Positions 26,001-37,100 of a stretch of 64,000 nt of DNA are shown one piece after another (position 1 is the first letter of the stretch; every line of letters begins with the position of its first letter). The position numbers were made by a program, and so were the translations under genes. The notes below the pieces were generated by a model, which was given only the letters and a program-made list of their open reading frames with translations, searched no databases and was not told where the DNA came from. The DNA lies in the NCBI RefSeq assembly GCF_963676685.1, contig NC_092351.1, positions 38,244,733 through 38,308,732 of the forward strand, read 5' to 3'. The stretch comes from Mytilus edulis (lineage: Eukaryota; Mollusca; Bivalvia; Mytilida; Mytilidae).

Positions 26001-29000
26001 TCTTTTCTTTTGGCATTTAAAGAAAAGGAAAAGAATAAACGAATGAAAGGCTTCATTTTTGCTTTTGAAGTATGTCTTTATTCGCCTCCATGCATACTAA
26101 CAAGCATATATAGTAAGTTTAAATAAAATGACAAAAGAAATAATATTTACCGTTATAGAGTGCTGGTTTGGATGAAAAAAGTGCCAAGAAGTTTAAGAGT
26201 GAAATACTGCATCCGTTAAAGTTGGCTGAGGGATTAGAATATGCCTTCATTATAACTGGTTGTTTGTTATCTGGCTGCGTGTTTTTATTTTCTTTCAAAA
26301 CATGTCTTTTCAATAATGTAAGTACTTTGTATAAATTCACAGTTGGGCTTGGGCATTAAGAAAACCGTCTTTAAGTGTGAAGAAAAAATAATGACTAATA
26401 CATGTAGTATTAGAAGATGGTTTATTAAGAGGTCATCCATCTCTTTTATTACTGATCTACACTGTGAATCTTTCTTCACTGCAATACTTTAGTAGACTTT
26501 TTACAGACTTTATAGATAAAGGAACGGTATACATGTTGTGTACAAGTTATCATTTTGTACAAATTATAATTTGTACAATAATATTGTACAAATTATAATT
26601 TGTATTTTGCCTTTGTACAAATTATAATTTGTACAAAAAGTGCCTGTACAAATTACAATTTGTACAAAATTTGACCAAAATTCACTTATAACTTGTACAA
26701 CAGTTTTAAATATGAATTCTGGTGAAAAATGCATTGATTCACAGGATAGAATTGTAATTTACTGACCACATATTAAACCTTATTAACAAAATACACCGTT
26801 TTCACACAACTACAAAAGGCAGATTGATTTTAGGAAAAGTATCATTCAACAGTATTGTATAATAAGTTCTTGTCACTATTTGGATATTTTTTTTTAATTC
26901 AGAAACTTTGCAAAAACGAGCATATTTGTAAAATTTGATATCATGGATCGTGAAAGATCGTGAAAAGGATCTCGAAAGATTTGTTGCCACTTATTCGTTA
27001 TTTCAAAAAGTCCAAGGAAACAATCAAATATTTCTTTAAACAAGTGATAATTTATATTTGTAATTGGTACATCAAAAGATTGGATTTACATGACTTATTC
27101 CACTTCAATTTTGTTTGTGAAAAGATAAATGGTTCAATGCCATTGGGTCTGATGATTTCATAATACTACATCAACTAGTTTTCTTATAAAAATTAAAGTC
27201 CGTCTGTCTGTTCTGCATAAGTTGTATTTTGTTTTTAAAGTTTGTATTGCCTCAACTGATTTCCGTTAAGTTTTATGCACAGTCATAGATATTTATAAAA
27301 CAAAGATCCTTGTTGAAAAAAAAAACGTTGATAAAAAACGACAGAAAAACAACTGACATATTCCTGACATTATCAAAGTCATATTCCTAACCAAATCGTG
27401 GGTTTATTTTCGCTTTCTGTCTGGGATATTTATTTGTCTAAACGCCTAACTGAGGCAGTGAAATACACATTTTTATTCATAGCAACGGTTCTTGAGTTTC
27501 AACGCTTGCTATGTGAAGCAGTTAAAATTTGCCTTTAAAACAGGTCGTCATCGATTTGAGAGTCAAAAAATGTTGTGCAATACCCGATTCCATAAATCAC
27601 TACATCACCTGCTTAAACGAATTATAAATAACTACTTTTTAATTTTGTAACTTAAATGTACTGTGAGGTATGGCAAGCCGTTCTCGTCATAAGTTTGTTG
27701 CCTATAATTAAGATCATTACTTCCAGTGTATCGGGATGAATTTTTTTTACTTAAAACCGTGGGTCCCTTTTCAAAAGTCTTCCAACTGTTTCCCTGATTT
27801 CGCTAGTTAATCTTTTATATTTTTGTTACGTTTATATGCTATAATAGACACTTGAGTAAAAATTTCACTGCATTCTTTTGCAGATTGTTCCAATGTTTTC
27901 TTATAATTTTAATAAAGTTTTTCACCATTTGGTTATATTTTGTAATAAGGGTAAGTGGGTATTTTTCTTGTTCTTGTATTTCTAAAGTTTTTTTTATTAA
28001 TAATTTGGAACCAAATCGAAGGACTAACGAGTTCTGTCTCCTTGTTGTTTTAAGCTTGTAATAGATTCAGATTAAGTATGCTAATTAGATATGTGCGCAT
28101 ACAAAGTGCGCACAAATCTCAGTGTGTAATTTTAAATTCTCATTGTGTAATTTTAAATTTTCAGTGTGTAATTTCAAATTCTCAGTCAGTGTGTTTTCAG
28201 TTTAATTATTCTCGGTGTGTCTTTTTGAAATCTCAGTGTGTAATTTTCAATTCTCAGTGTGTAATTTTCAATTCTCAGTGTGTTTTTCATTTTTGTAATC
28301 TCAGTGCGTCTTTATGAAATCTCAGTGTAATTTTTAATTCTCAGTGTGTAATTTTCAATTCTCAGTGTGTAATTTTCAATTCTCAGTGTGCGTTTTGAAG
28401 TCTTTATATCTCAGTGTGCTTTGTTGTAATTCTCAGTGTGTAAATTTTTCGAAAAATGGTTTAAACATAGTTTTGACGAGAACGGCTTGCCATAGTGAGG
28501 TCTTTTAATAGCAATTCAATAATGTGTATCAATGCTTTTTTCACAAAAAATCCATATGATAAATTATTGTACAAGTTATAAGTGATTTTTTGCCCGTTTT
28601 TGTACAAATTGTAATTTGTACAAGCACTTTTTGTACAAATTACAATTTGTACAAAGTCAAAATACAAATTATAATGTGTACAATGTTTTTGTACAGATTA
28701 TAATTTGTACAAAATGATAACTTGTACACAACATACATAGCGATATAAATGTTCATATCTAAAAAGAGAAACAATGTTTTTTTTTCTATTCTAGATGATG
28801 TAAGTTATCTAAAGATCCTTCCAAATCAGGCTTTAGCATCTAGACAGCATAACATACACCTTTTATAAATATGAACACTTGTAGCACTACCTTTCCTTTA
28901 TTAGAAAGTCCATGTTTGAGATTTCTAATCATCATTGATACCAACTAAATATCATTACTCAAGAAAAATTATTCAGTTGATAACAAAATGTTATTTTATG

Positions 29001-29863
29001 AAAAGTACTAGCATCTATTCACCATGTACACTTTCTTTTAATATAGTTAAGAATTATTTGCATGTTAAGCGAACAACAATCAATGAATTCATGAACACTA
29101 TAAGAGATAAAAAAACAAGGCATTTATACAAAATTTCAGAAAAAAGTTAACTATAATCATAAATAGCTTGAAATGTTAAAAAAATAAAAACACTGATGGA
29201 CATCCAAAACTACAAAAAGTCATCTTATAAACAACTAATCAAGTCTTTAGTTTGACCTGACGAGGTTTTAACCCACTATGTTCTGATATTATCCTCTTAT
29301 AGTTGATGTGTTTCACTCGGTTTTAATTTTTAACCGGATTTGTTTTTGCTTAATTGATTTTCGACTATTAAATAGCGGTATACTACTGTTGCCTTTAACT
29401 CACACACTCGAGGTGAGATGATACCATAAGACAACTGAGGCAGGTACAATAAACATGCTTTGTACATGAAAACATATATTTTACAAGTTTTGAAACACAG
29501 AACGAAAAAAGATATAAATAAAATTGAGAATGGAAATGGGGAATGTGCCAAAGAGACAACAACCCAATCATAGAAAAAAACAACAGCAGAAGGTCACCAA
29601 CAGGTCTTCATTTTTGCTAGTATAAACAATAATTTGACTATCATTTGACCATTATCATATGTACATTTAGCTATAGCTAGCATTTATTCTTTGCTTCCTT
29701 CTCATTCAAACAGATAAAAGGTTCTTTTACAAGTGACTTGCATGGAGAAGACAGTAATGAGAACTCAAAACTGATCAATCCAGAGAAAAAAATATCATCC
29801 AATTCCAAAAGGAACGGACAAAAACCAAAAGTGATGTTTAAGGATGAAGATAATGACAAATAG
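11076..29863 (+). CDS. SCARB2-like: CD36/LIMP-2 family scavenger receptor, complete gene (copy 2)
   Basis: Thirteen coding exons, all GT-AG and in phase: 11076-11195, 12018-12178, 12700-12841, 14582-14791, 16115-16191, 16552-16601, 19055-19124, 19594-19766, 20336-20451, 23583-23656, 24593-24647, 26159-26317, 29714-29863; predicted 518 aa, normal for the family. The start is the ATG opening a 40-residue exon with an N-terminal membrane segment (about residues 10-30). Hallmarks are GPYTYR (about 88-94), CRMINGT (C247), DNAGFC with a second Cys (C314, C320), PHFYAGDPD, a second membrane segment (about 445-463) and a 49-residue tail with ENSKLI (485-490), which fits the acidic dileucine rule [DE]xxxL[LI] used for lysosomal sorting. 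Several N-x-S/T sites lie in the ectodomain. Wording around 250-345 is closer to LIMP-2 than to CD36 as I recall those families. Both positions of a second family disulfide are non-Cys (Y276, F331). Introns carry many repeats. Confidence 0.95.
15525..16083 (+). repeat. Retrozyme-family repeat lacking the hammerhead, tandemly duplicated
   Basis: The segment begins with the same GATCGATG and GTATCACCAGCC block found at 9912-9960, then has two tandem copies (about 15640-15870 and 15860-16083, roughly 220 bp each) of the ACCTCAGGTATAAA ... CTTCAACTT ... TTTGGCCC module. Each copy ends in TAATCCTGGTATCTGCGATG where the hammerhead would be expected, so the ribozyme appears deleted. It lies in CD36 copy 2 intron 4, just before exon 5. 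Confidence 0.6.
16680..17222 (+). pseudogene. Reverse transcriptase fragment (YIDD type), truncated
   Basis: The open frame (from about 16683 to the stop at 17220) encodes LAISFNSTFRYIDDVLSLNN, with the catalytic YIDD, then SASYLDLHLEID, PAAPAYGVYICQLIRHSRAC and LKSSLRKFYGRHHELVDRYG. It lacks the N-terminal RT motifs, so it is 5'-truncated. It is followed by a 3' tail (17255-17535) shared with other sites in the window. It may be a Penelope-like or other non-LTR element; no endonuclease domain is visible to decide. It lies in CD36 copy 2 intron 6, same strand. Confidence 0.75.
17255..17535 (+). repeat. 3' tail repeat of the YIDD retroelement
   Basis: GTGCCACATGTGGGGCAGGA ... CCTAGTTTTTGGTGGGGTTC ... 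TTGACTGTCCCTTTGGTATC. Inverse copies occur at 22395-22640 and 61893-62072, and a decayed one at 30470-30735. It directly follows the RT fragment at 16680-17222, which ties these otherwise anonymous repeats to that element. Confidence 0.75.
20900..21200. repeat. Dispersed mussel-type repeat (ACGGAAAGTCC...TTGGTACAG family)
   Basis: Contains ATCACATGGCAAAATCAAAT, TTCCTGACTTGGTACAGGCA and TGGTGGATTAAAGCTGGTGT. Related blocks occur at 15000-15170, 22655-22800, 25880-26055, 38815-39080 and 62725-62960. Non-coding, and probably one SINE or LINE-tail family. Confidence 0.6.
21830..22340 (+). repeat. SINE-like, GC-richer repeat ending in (CAAT)n
   Basis: A 500-bp block with clearly higher GC than its surroundings: CCCCCAAGGGTGACTGGGGA, CGTTAAGAACCCTTGCAACA, GAGGGGTCCGTTGGTGGCCT, CATGAAATATTTGCCACTGG, ending with (TCAA)n at 22315-22337. 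The 3' simple-sequence tail suggests retroposition. Open frames on both strands here are not conserved-looking. A partial relative (CATGAAATATTTGCCACTGG) lies at 9701. Confidence 0.65.
22395..22640 (-). repeat. Inverse copy of the YIDD retroelement 3' tail
   Basis: Reverse-complement match to 17255-17535 (AAAGATACCAGAGAGATATT; ACAACATAGAAAACTAAAGA; CACCAAAAACTGGGGGTGAT; TCCTGCTCCACATGTGGC). It lies in CD36 copy 2 intron 9. Confidence 0.75.
23145..23520 (+). pseudogene. Second, decayed copy of the YIDD-type RT fragment
   Basis: The same protein region as 16880-17222 (AKLKSSLRKFYERHQTFVDR near 23350-23410, and ATGAGGGCCGATTGAGAACA at 23153), broken by frame changes. It lies in CD36 copy 2 intron 9, just upstream of exon 10 (23583). 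Confidence 0.7.
23685..24057 (+). repeat. 70-bp tandem repeat, about 5 copies
   Basis: The unit (ACGGTAACCAACACATCAAC, AAAATATCCCTGTGCGGTCC, TCAATGTTTGGCCTCCAGAC, TCGAGCACAG) is 70 bp. The inner copies differ by a few bases, the outer ones more. It starts about 30 bases after CD36 copy 2 exon 10. Open frames on both strands are by-products of the repeat. Confidence 0.9.
24402..24443 (+). ncRNA. Degenerate hammerhead motif
   Basis: Stem I CGTCA/TGGCG, stem II GTCT/AGAC and GAAA are kept, but the CTGATGA core reads CTAAGGA and the cleavage-site triplet is altered (TCA for GTC). It is probably inactive. It follows the same upstream repeat sequence (AATGCTCTTCAACTTCGTAC) as other family members, so it is a decayed relative of the 10.3-kb copy, in CD36 copy 2 intron 10. 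Confidence 0.6.
24838..25500. repeat. Three-unit degenerate repeat (about 180-200 bp units)
   Basis: Three diverged units share CATAACTCAAGAACG, CCAAAATTCAAACTTGATCT and TTTGTGGTAATAAGCATTGT, followed by TATAACATTTGGT. The last unit ends GGACGTACGTGCGGACGTA and CTCCGCTACAGCGGGAGCAT. The 40-bp hairpin at 24971-25051 sits between units one and two. It is in CD36 copy 2 intron 11. Confidence 0.75.
24971..25051. repeat. 40-bp inverted repeat with 1-base loop
   Basis: Arms 24971-25010 and 25012-25051 pair at 38 of 40 positions (start AAAATTGGAGTTATCTTCC), giving a near-perfect cruciform. It lies between two units of a roughly 200-bp degenerate repeat (24838-25500) in CD36 copy 2 intron 11. Confidence 0.87.
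26529..28738. mobile_element. 2.2-kb TIR element with palindrome-array ends in CD36 copy 2 last intron
   Basis: The ends 26535-26720 and 28550-28732 are imperfect inverted copies of each other, starting GTTGTGTACAAGTTATC. Each end carries several copies of the palindrome TTGTACAAATTATAATTTG with TACAA completing it. ATACAT flanks both sides (26529-26534, 28733-28738), a possible 6-bp target duplication. The interior has no transposase-like frame; it contains a 21-bp minisatellite (28118-28445) and a short inverted pair (GGCAAGCCGTTCTCGTC near 27672 and its complement near 28477). It is apparently non-autonomous; superfamily not recognised. Confidence 0.75.
28118..28445 (+). repeat. 21-bp minisatellite (CTCAGTGTGTAATTTTCAATT)
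   Basis: Around 14 irregular copies of CTCAGTGTGTAATTTTCAAT, with some units shortened or altered (CTCAGTGTGTCTTTTTGAAA). It lies wholly inside the palindrome-ended element at 26535-28732. The 79-codon frame here is repeat translation. Confidence 0.85.
29525..29625 (+). repeat. Dispersed repeat (GGAAATGGGGAAT...AGAGACAACAACCC family)
   Basis: AATGGAAATGGGGAATGTGC, AAAGAGACAACAACCCAATC and AACAGCAGAAGGTCACCAAC. Inverse relatives occur at 35755-35890, 37676-37830 and 60480-60566. It lies about 100 bases before the last CD36 copy 2 exon. Confidence 0.7.
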
Positions 29864-31178
29864 TCAGTTTTCAATCAAAATCAAGAATGTGAAAATTGTA
29901 AAACCAATTACTGATCAATCAGACAGTAGTAATTAGTTAATGCTTATTGGACTTATTTTGTTTATCATTTTAACTGTAAAATACAATAATATATACATAA
30001 GTATTGATAACATCAGCATATATCATATACTAGTACATCTATATTTAATTGCTCGTGAATGTATTATAAGCTTCTTTTGTAAGAAGTGAAATTGTTGTAT
30101 GTGAAAAGTCGATAACTTTTGTATTTTTATTATAAGCAAAATACATCATGAGAATATACTTTGAATGTAAATTCAGATGCTCAACTTTTGGGCACTCATT
30201 CTCTTATACTAATAATCTCTGATCTTATTCTCATTTTACAAATTAAAATAAAACTTCGTTGTTTTATATTTATTTTAGCCTGACAAAATTCAGTTTCATC
30301 TTTTACATAAAGAAAGAAAAATATTATTGTCCTACCCATAACTCAACACTGTTATTTCTTTCATTGATTAGGTAGAACCCCTTTGGTCGAGGGATAGATG
30401 TAGTTTATCAACATTTAATTTTATACTAGCTGATAACTACTGAAAGACTGTGTTTTTGAATCTATCTCTGATCATTTCTAAAATGTCTACATGTCGGTAA
30501 TGAAGGTGGCAAAGGAGCTCTTTTCCTCTATGCATACTCAGTGGCCAATTGAGGAGGAGCATAGAGGGTGCAAAGACAGACAACACTATGATGAAAAGGA
30601 AAAAAAAAACAATTAACAAAAGCCCTAAAACACTACACAGAAAACTAAACTTAAAATTTAGAACAAAAGTCTCAATGTTAAACTGGAGTGAACTCAGATG
30701 CTCTGGAAAGTTATGCTGTTCCTGATCCATTCTTGGTACTTGTTGTATTATTCATGTCATATATAAAAATGTTAGCTGTCCGTTGCCTTTCAATGCGATT
30801 ATAGCTGAAAAACACCCTCTCAATTAAAAAACCATCAATAATCTATAAATCTGTACCAGATAAGGACTTTTGATGAGAGATGAATCTGAAAATGCATCAG
30901 ACGGTAAAAGTATATATGCTCACATGAAGCCAAATTTCAGCAAGCTCTAATTTTTAGTTTAATCAAATGGACTGACAGAAACAAAGACAGCAGGATAGAT
31001 AAATGTTAATCAGTATAATCTTTCAGAGCAGTGGTATAGTTTTAAAATCAAAATTTAAAACATTCTTAATTTTTTTATATAAATCAACCAAGAGGCATTG
31101 ATACATGATATAAGATAGGGTTCAATCAGTGTTAAACACATTTCTTCTCCAATTTAGTACAACTGTATATTAATATTG
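29864..31178. other. Convergent 3'-3' interval between CD36 copy 2 and OCIAD1
   Basis: Both genes end towards this interval. It is AT-rich and contains a decayed inverse copy of the 17.3-kb repeat tail (about 30470-30735). AATAAAA at 30246 is a candidate CD36 polyadenylation signal. The 97-codon minus frame at 30437-30730 lies in the repeat and is not a gene. Confidence 0.5.
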
Positions 31179-34100
31179 TTAAACTTTATCCCAAACATCT
31201 CCATACTGATTCTTTGCACCTGAAATAAAGAGATTATAATTTTTAAATAAGGTAAAATAATTCTAACATCCAGACTTGTAAAAATAATACTTTATATCCT
31301 GCAAAATTATTGAGTGATTGTCTGAGGCTAGAAGCCTTGCCAGTAATTCTAAAATCATTTGCACCCTATCCTTTCCAAAATTTTAATATTTTGTGAAAAT
31401 GTTAGCTCTATCAGTGCAAATGCAATACATTTTATGCTTTAATGATTTTATCATTTAGAAGTTTGAACATGTTTATACATGAACTAGTATCAAAGTAATA
31501 TTTGTATTATTTAGCAGTTGTTTAGGCTAAAAACAATATGGAAAAGACAATAAAAGTCTTTAATTTTTAAAAAAGTATGTTGTCCTACAGTGATGGAATT
31601 CAGGCTTGGCAATGAGGGATTACTTTACCTTTGATTTGAAAACAAAATCTTTTTTTTTGCATAATATTAAAAAAATTTCCTTCCTACACTATGAGAACAA
31701 TAAAGCCTCCTTTCTTCAAACATTGGATTCAGCCCCGACCTATAGATATTTTTATATGATTTAAATCCTAAAGAATTATTAGAAAAAAAAAACAAACTTA
31801 ACTTTGACCACTGAACCATGAAAATGAGGTCAAGGTCAGATGACACCTGCCAGTTGGATATGTACAACTTACAATCATTCTATACACCAAATATAGTAGA
31901 CCTATTGCTTAAAGTATCTGATATATGGACTTGACCATGAAAACATAACCTTGTTCACTGATCCATGAAATGAGGTCGAGGTCAGATGAAAACTGTCAGA
32001 CGGGCATGAGGACCTTGCAAGATACGCACTTAATATTGTTATCCTATTACTCATAATAAGAAAGAAATTAACATTACAAAAAATCTAAACTTTTTTTATA
32101 AGGAGTCAATGAACCATCAAAATGAGGTCAAGGACAATGGACATATGACAGACGGAAACTTCATTACATAAGGCATCTATATACAAAGTATGAAGCATCC
32201 AGGTCTTCCATCTTCTAAAATATAAAGCTTTTAAGAAGTTAGTTAACGCCGCCACGGCCAGATCACTAATTCTATGTCAAGCTTTCTGCGACAGAAGTCA
32301 CAGGCTCGACAAAAATGATCACAAAAATAGATCAAAGGAAAAATACACAAAAAAGTGATCAGGTAAAAAATCTCCTTGATTAAATCACCTGAATCTGGAG
32401 AAAACTGTGGTCTTCTACGTCTATTACGTGATTCCTCATCCTGTTGTGGTTGTTTATTAAAAGAATCATCCCTCTGTGAAAAACCGCTATCATTGTCATT
32501 ATTTTGTCTGTCGTTATCATGGTTATCAGGATACACTGGTAACCTTGATGAATACATATCTTGTCTTGGTAATGGTGTAACTTTCTGTCTACTCATCTGT
32601 CTAAGATCATCATATGTTACCGATTTCTTAACTGGTTGTTGTGTCTCTTGTAGCGGCTGGTCAGCTGAATAAAAAAAATGATTCTGGTAAAAATTTGTTG
32701 TCCTGTAAGTATTAAGATTCATAGTTAGCAAGAAAGAAGCATTGTCTTGACCTAATCAAATCTAATCTCCTGCCATTTCAGTATTTTTTGCTTTTATGGA
32801 AAAATGGAAAAACAAAAAAAATTAAAAATTATATAACCCCCCCCCCCCCCATTTTTTTAACCCCTCTGTAGTAATTTTCCCAAAACTCATTCCCAGCTTT
32901 CCCTTTGTGGTATGGTACCTTGCATTACAATTTCAGAGAGTCCATACACTTAAACACAAGTCATTGTCTGGAAACTAGAAAAATGCTTGTTTTCCCCCCT
33001 TTTTGGCCCCTAATTCCTGAACGTTTAGGGCAATTACCCCCAAACTCAATCCCAGCCTTCTCTTTGTGATATGGAACCTTGTGGTACAATTTCAGAAAGA
33101 TCAATACACTTACACACAAGTTATTGTCTGGAAACTACAAAAATGCTTATTTGTGCCCCTTTTTGGCACCTAATTCTTAAACTGTTGGGACCATAACCCC
33201 AAAAATCAATCCCAACCTTCTTTTTGTGGTTTCAAACCTCGTATTAAAATTTCATAGATTTCTATTTACTAATACTAAAGTTATTGTCCTGAAACCAAAT
33301 GTCTTCGTATGACGCTGTCGATGAGGACGTGATACCAATATATGACCGCAAATTTTTTTGCTGTCGTATAAAAACCATAGTTACTTTGTTGGACAAGTTA
33401 AATAGAAATTAATATGTCTGTATATGGATGTAAATGTTATGAGCTTTAAATTGCATTGATTCCCTACTACAGTTGATTCATTTATTTCCATGGGTACCAA
33501 TATTTGTGGATTGAGTGAAATTTGTATTTTCGTAGATATTTGATTTCGTGGTTTTTCCAAAATCTACATATATACAGGCCAATACAAAATGTATGCTTCA
33601 TTGAACATTTAAAAAATGTAGTTCACAAAATCCACGAAAATTGGTATCCCACCAATAATGATTCCACACTAGTCACTTACGCTGTGATTGTGACATCCTT
33701 GAATCTAGGTCATACTGAGGTCGTGTATTTGTATCCAAGTTAGCGTTTGTATATATTTCTTCTCCATTTTGTGTTTTATTAGTTTCTGTACTGCTCCCAG
33801 CAGAACTGAAAAATATCATTATTGTATTAAGGTACATGTAACAGTATAATTGGTTAATTTTGTTTTGCATGTCTGAAATATGTTAACAAAAGCTTGTTTA
33901 AACAATGTTCTAGCTCCTGCATGTTATGTAATTGTAAGGTTTCAATAAATCTGAGGTTGAACAAATTTGTAATCATGTAAATAATCCTTCAATATACTGT
34001 AAATTCAGAAATTATTGCAAGGTTTTATTATTGTGAATAATGCGACTATGTGAATTTTGCAATAATAAGAACCTGCATTCTGAAATCTGACACATACATA

Positions 34101-37100
34101 TATATTAAACTTCTCCTGAAATCTGATACATACATATATATTAAACTTCTCCTGAAATCTGATACATACATATATATTAAACTTCTCCTGAAATCTGATA
34201 CATACATATATATTAAACTTCTCCTGAAATCTGACACATACATATATATTAAACTTCTCCTGAAATCTGATACATACATATATATTAAACTTCTCCTGAA
34301 ATCTGACACATACATATATATTAAACTTCTCCTGAAATCTGACACATACATATATATTAAACTTCTCCTGAAATCTGACACATACATATATATTAAACTT
34401 CTCCTGAAATCTGATACATACATATATATTAAACTTCTCATGAAATTACAATAATGAATCATGAATTTTATGCTAGTCATGTCAAAACCGCAATAATAAA
34501 TGTTAGCAATAATTTCCCAATTTACAGTATTTAAATAAAATTTTGGAGTAATACTTGTGGAATGTCATCCATTTGGTCATGAATTATATCTAATAAAACA
34601 ATAAAAAGCACTTATATTTAGAATAATAGCATTTTTGTTTTTGAAACTGACTCATTGGCAAGAATATCAAGCCAGCCCACTAGAGTGAGCTAATGTTCGA
34701 AATGATGAAGTCAGAATAAAAAAACTTTAAAAACCATTACTTTTTTGTTAACAATTTATCTTAGCAATATGTTTCTTGGGCCTAAATAATAATAAAACTC
34801 TTTTTATGGGTTTGAAACATTGTGAAAGTTGTTTGTTTGTATGACTGTTGTCGCATGACTTTCATTGATAAATTGTCACGAATTTTAACATGACATGGCC
34901 GCATTGTTACATGATGTCAATGCTTAATATTTTCGAGTATCACATTCTGTCCTGAACATAAAAAATATTAGACAGTAGGAAAAAAGGAAAATGTGTAATT
35001 TGTCGCTAAAGATTCTTTATTGTAATAAATTTTACTTTTTTCTCAACCTATTGGTTTTAGAATTTCAATTAACATATTTGTTTTATAGAATATGATCATA
35101 TTTATATCTATCACTGCAGCAAGTGTGACACAATATTTCACATTTTGTGGCAAACAAATTTTTAATATTAAAAAGACTTTCTACGGTGCTTATTGCTGTG
35201 TGTTTGTTTATTCCACATTGATTAGAGTAAATGGCTAAAGGTAAAGGGGCACAGTTGAGATCTCACAAAACATGTATAACCCCGCCTCATATTTGCACCT
35301 GTCCCATGTCAGGAACCTCTAGCCTCTGACTATATGCATACAGTGACCTATAGTTGTTAATTTCTGTATCATTTGGTCTCTTGTGAAGAGTTGTCTTATT
35401 GGTAATCATACCACAACTTCTTTTTTATATTTGTTAGGCTTACAAGTTGTTTATTTTTAAAATTTTGGTTCATTTGTATGTTTAGTGTGGCATCCATTTC
35501 ACTGTTTTGTCTACATTACATTACCTCTAGCCTCTGACTATATGGTATGGGGTTTGCTCATTGTTGAAGGCCATACAGTGACCTATAGTTGTTAATTTCT
35601 GTATCATTTGGTCTCTTATGAAGAGTTTTCTCATTGGTAATCATACCACAACTTCTTTTTTATATTTGTTAGGCTTACAAGTGGTTTATTTTTTAAATTT
35701 TGGTTCATTTGTATGTTTAGTGTGGCATCCATTTCACTGTTTTGTCTACATTATTGCTTAGGGGCCAGCAGAAGTCGGCCTCTGGGTTCGGGATTTTTTT
35801 GCTGTGTTGAAAACTCATTAATGGTCTTGGGCTGTTTTCTACTTTTCGGTCAGATTGTTGTCTCTTTGACATATTCCTCCTTTCCATTCTTTATTCAATT
35901 GCCAAGCCTCGTTTTTCAATTTGAACATATTAAACTAAGGTGGAGAAATATCTTTTTTCACAGGATGCAGTGGTAACATCTATAAATATCAACTCATAAT
36001 AAGTCTTAAGACTATTTGTATCATTCTCTGACACATGATCTAAGCATTTATGAAACAACCTCCATCAAATCTTTGCATATACAGATTTACATGCAGTCCT
36101 TAACTAACAATGTTATAATATCCTGCAGAGTGTGAAAGCTTCTAGTATATAAATGGAATGTTATATATCTAAGATGAATTTATTCTGCATTTTCAAACTT
36201 ACAAAAGTGACTTTTACATAAATGTATTTTTGCATAAAAATATGATAAAATATAGGACTGATCTTTCATAATCTAATCCTTTACGTTTAAAATATGTTCT
36301 ACCACAAATGCTAAAACCCAAACTCCAAAAGATGAACATTTGTATATCTCAGGTAGTCATGACCAGAATAAAGTTTTTTTCAGGACAATGAATGATTTAT
36401 TGGAACATTCTATAAGTGTCATTTAAATCATTCCTTACTTCTTGTTTAATTGGATGATTTTATACATATATAATGTGTTTTCTCTGATAGTTGTAGCCTG
36501 TTATCTATTTCTTGCATGTATAGATATTTCTTGTATCACACTACACGGAATGTGATAAGAAAAAGTGATACGGAAACTGCATTAATTTGATTGGCTTATC
36601 CAGCATCATAAGACGATATTACAACATTTCCATTGGCAATTTGTTCAGTCATTTATGACTTTCAAAGATTAAGACGATGTACATTTTGTCCATATAAAAA
36701 AGAAGATGTGGTATGATTGCCAATGAGACAACTATCCACAAAAGACCAAAATGACACAGACATTAACAACTATAGGTCACCGTACGGCCTTCAACAATGA
36801 GCAAAGCCCATACCGCATAGTCAGCTATAACAGGCCCCGATAAGACAATGTAAAACAATTCAAATGAGAAAACTAATGGCCTTATTTATGTAATCAAAGC
36901 CTTAAAGGCTGTAAAAGCAATTGCTGCCATGTTAATGTTTGGGGACTTTTATTTTTCATCCACATATATACAAGAATTAAACCTGACATGAGTGTTGTCT
37001 AGTTAAAAGTAAGAAGGTTTTAACTTTATATAAATAAAAGACTTTAGCAGAAAGTCATTTTTAATATGTTTTATATTTCACAAGGAGACAACACGTTTAC

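Noticed and set aside
32376..32672. 98-codon plus-strand frame
   Set aside because: Antisense shadow of OCIAD1 exon 7.
34046..34480. Overlapping long open frames on both strands with 12-residue repeats
   Set aside because: They are translations of a 36-bp minisatellite; a period divisible by three keeps all frames open.
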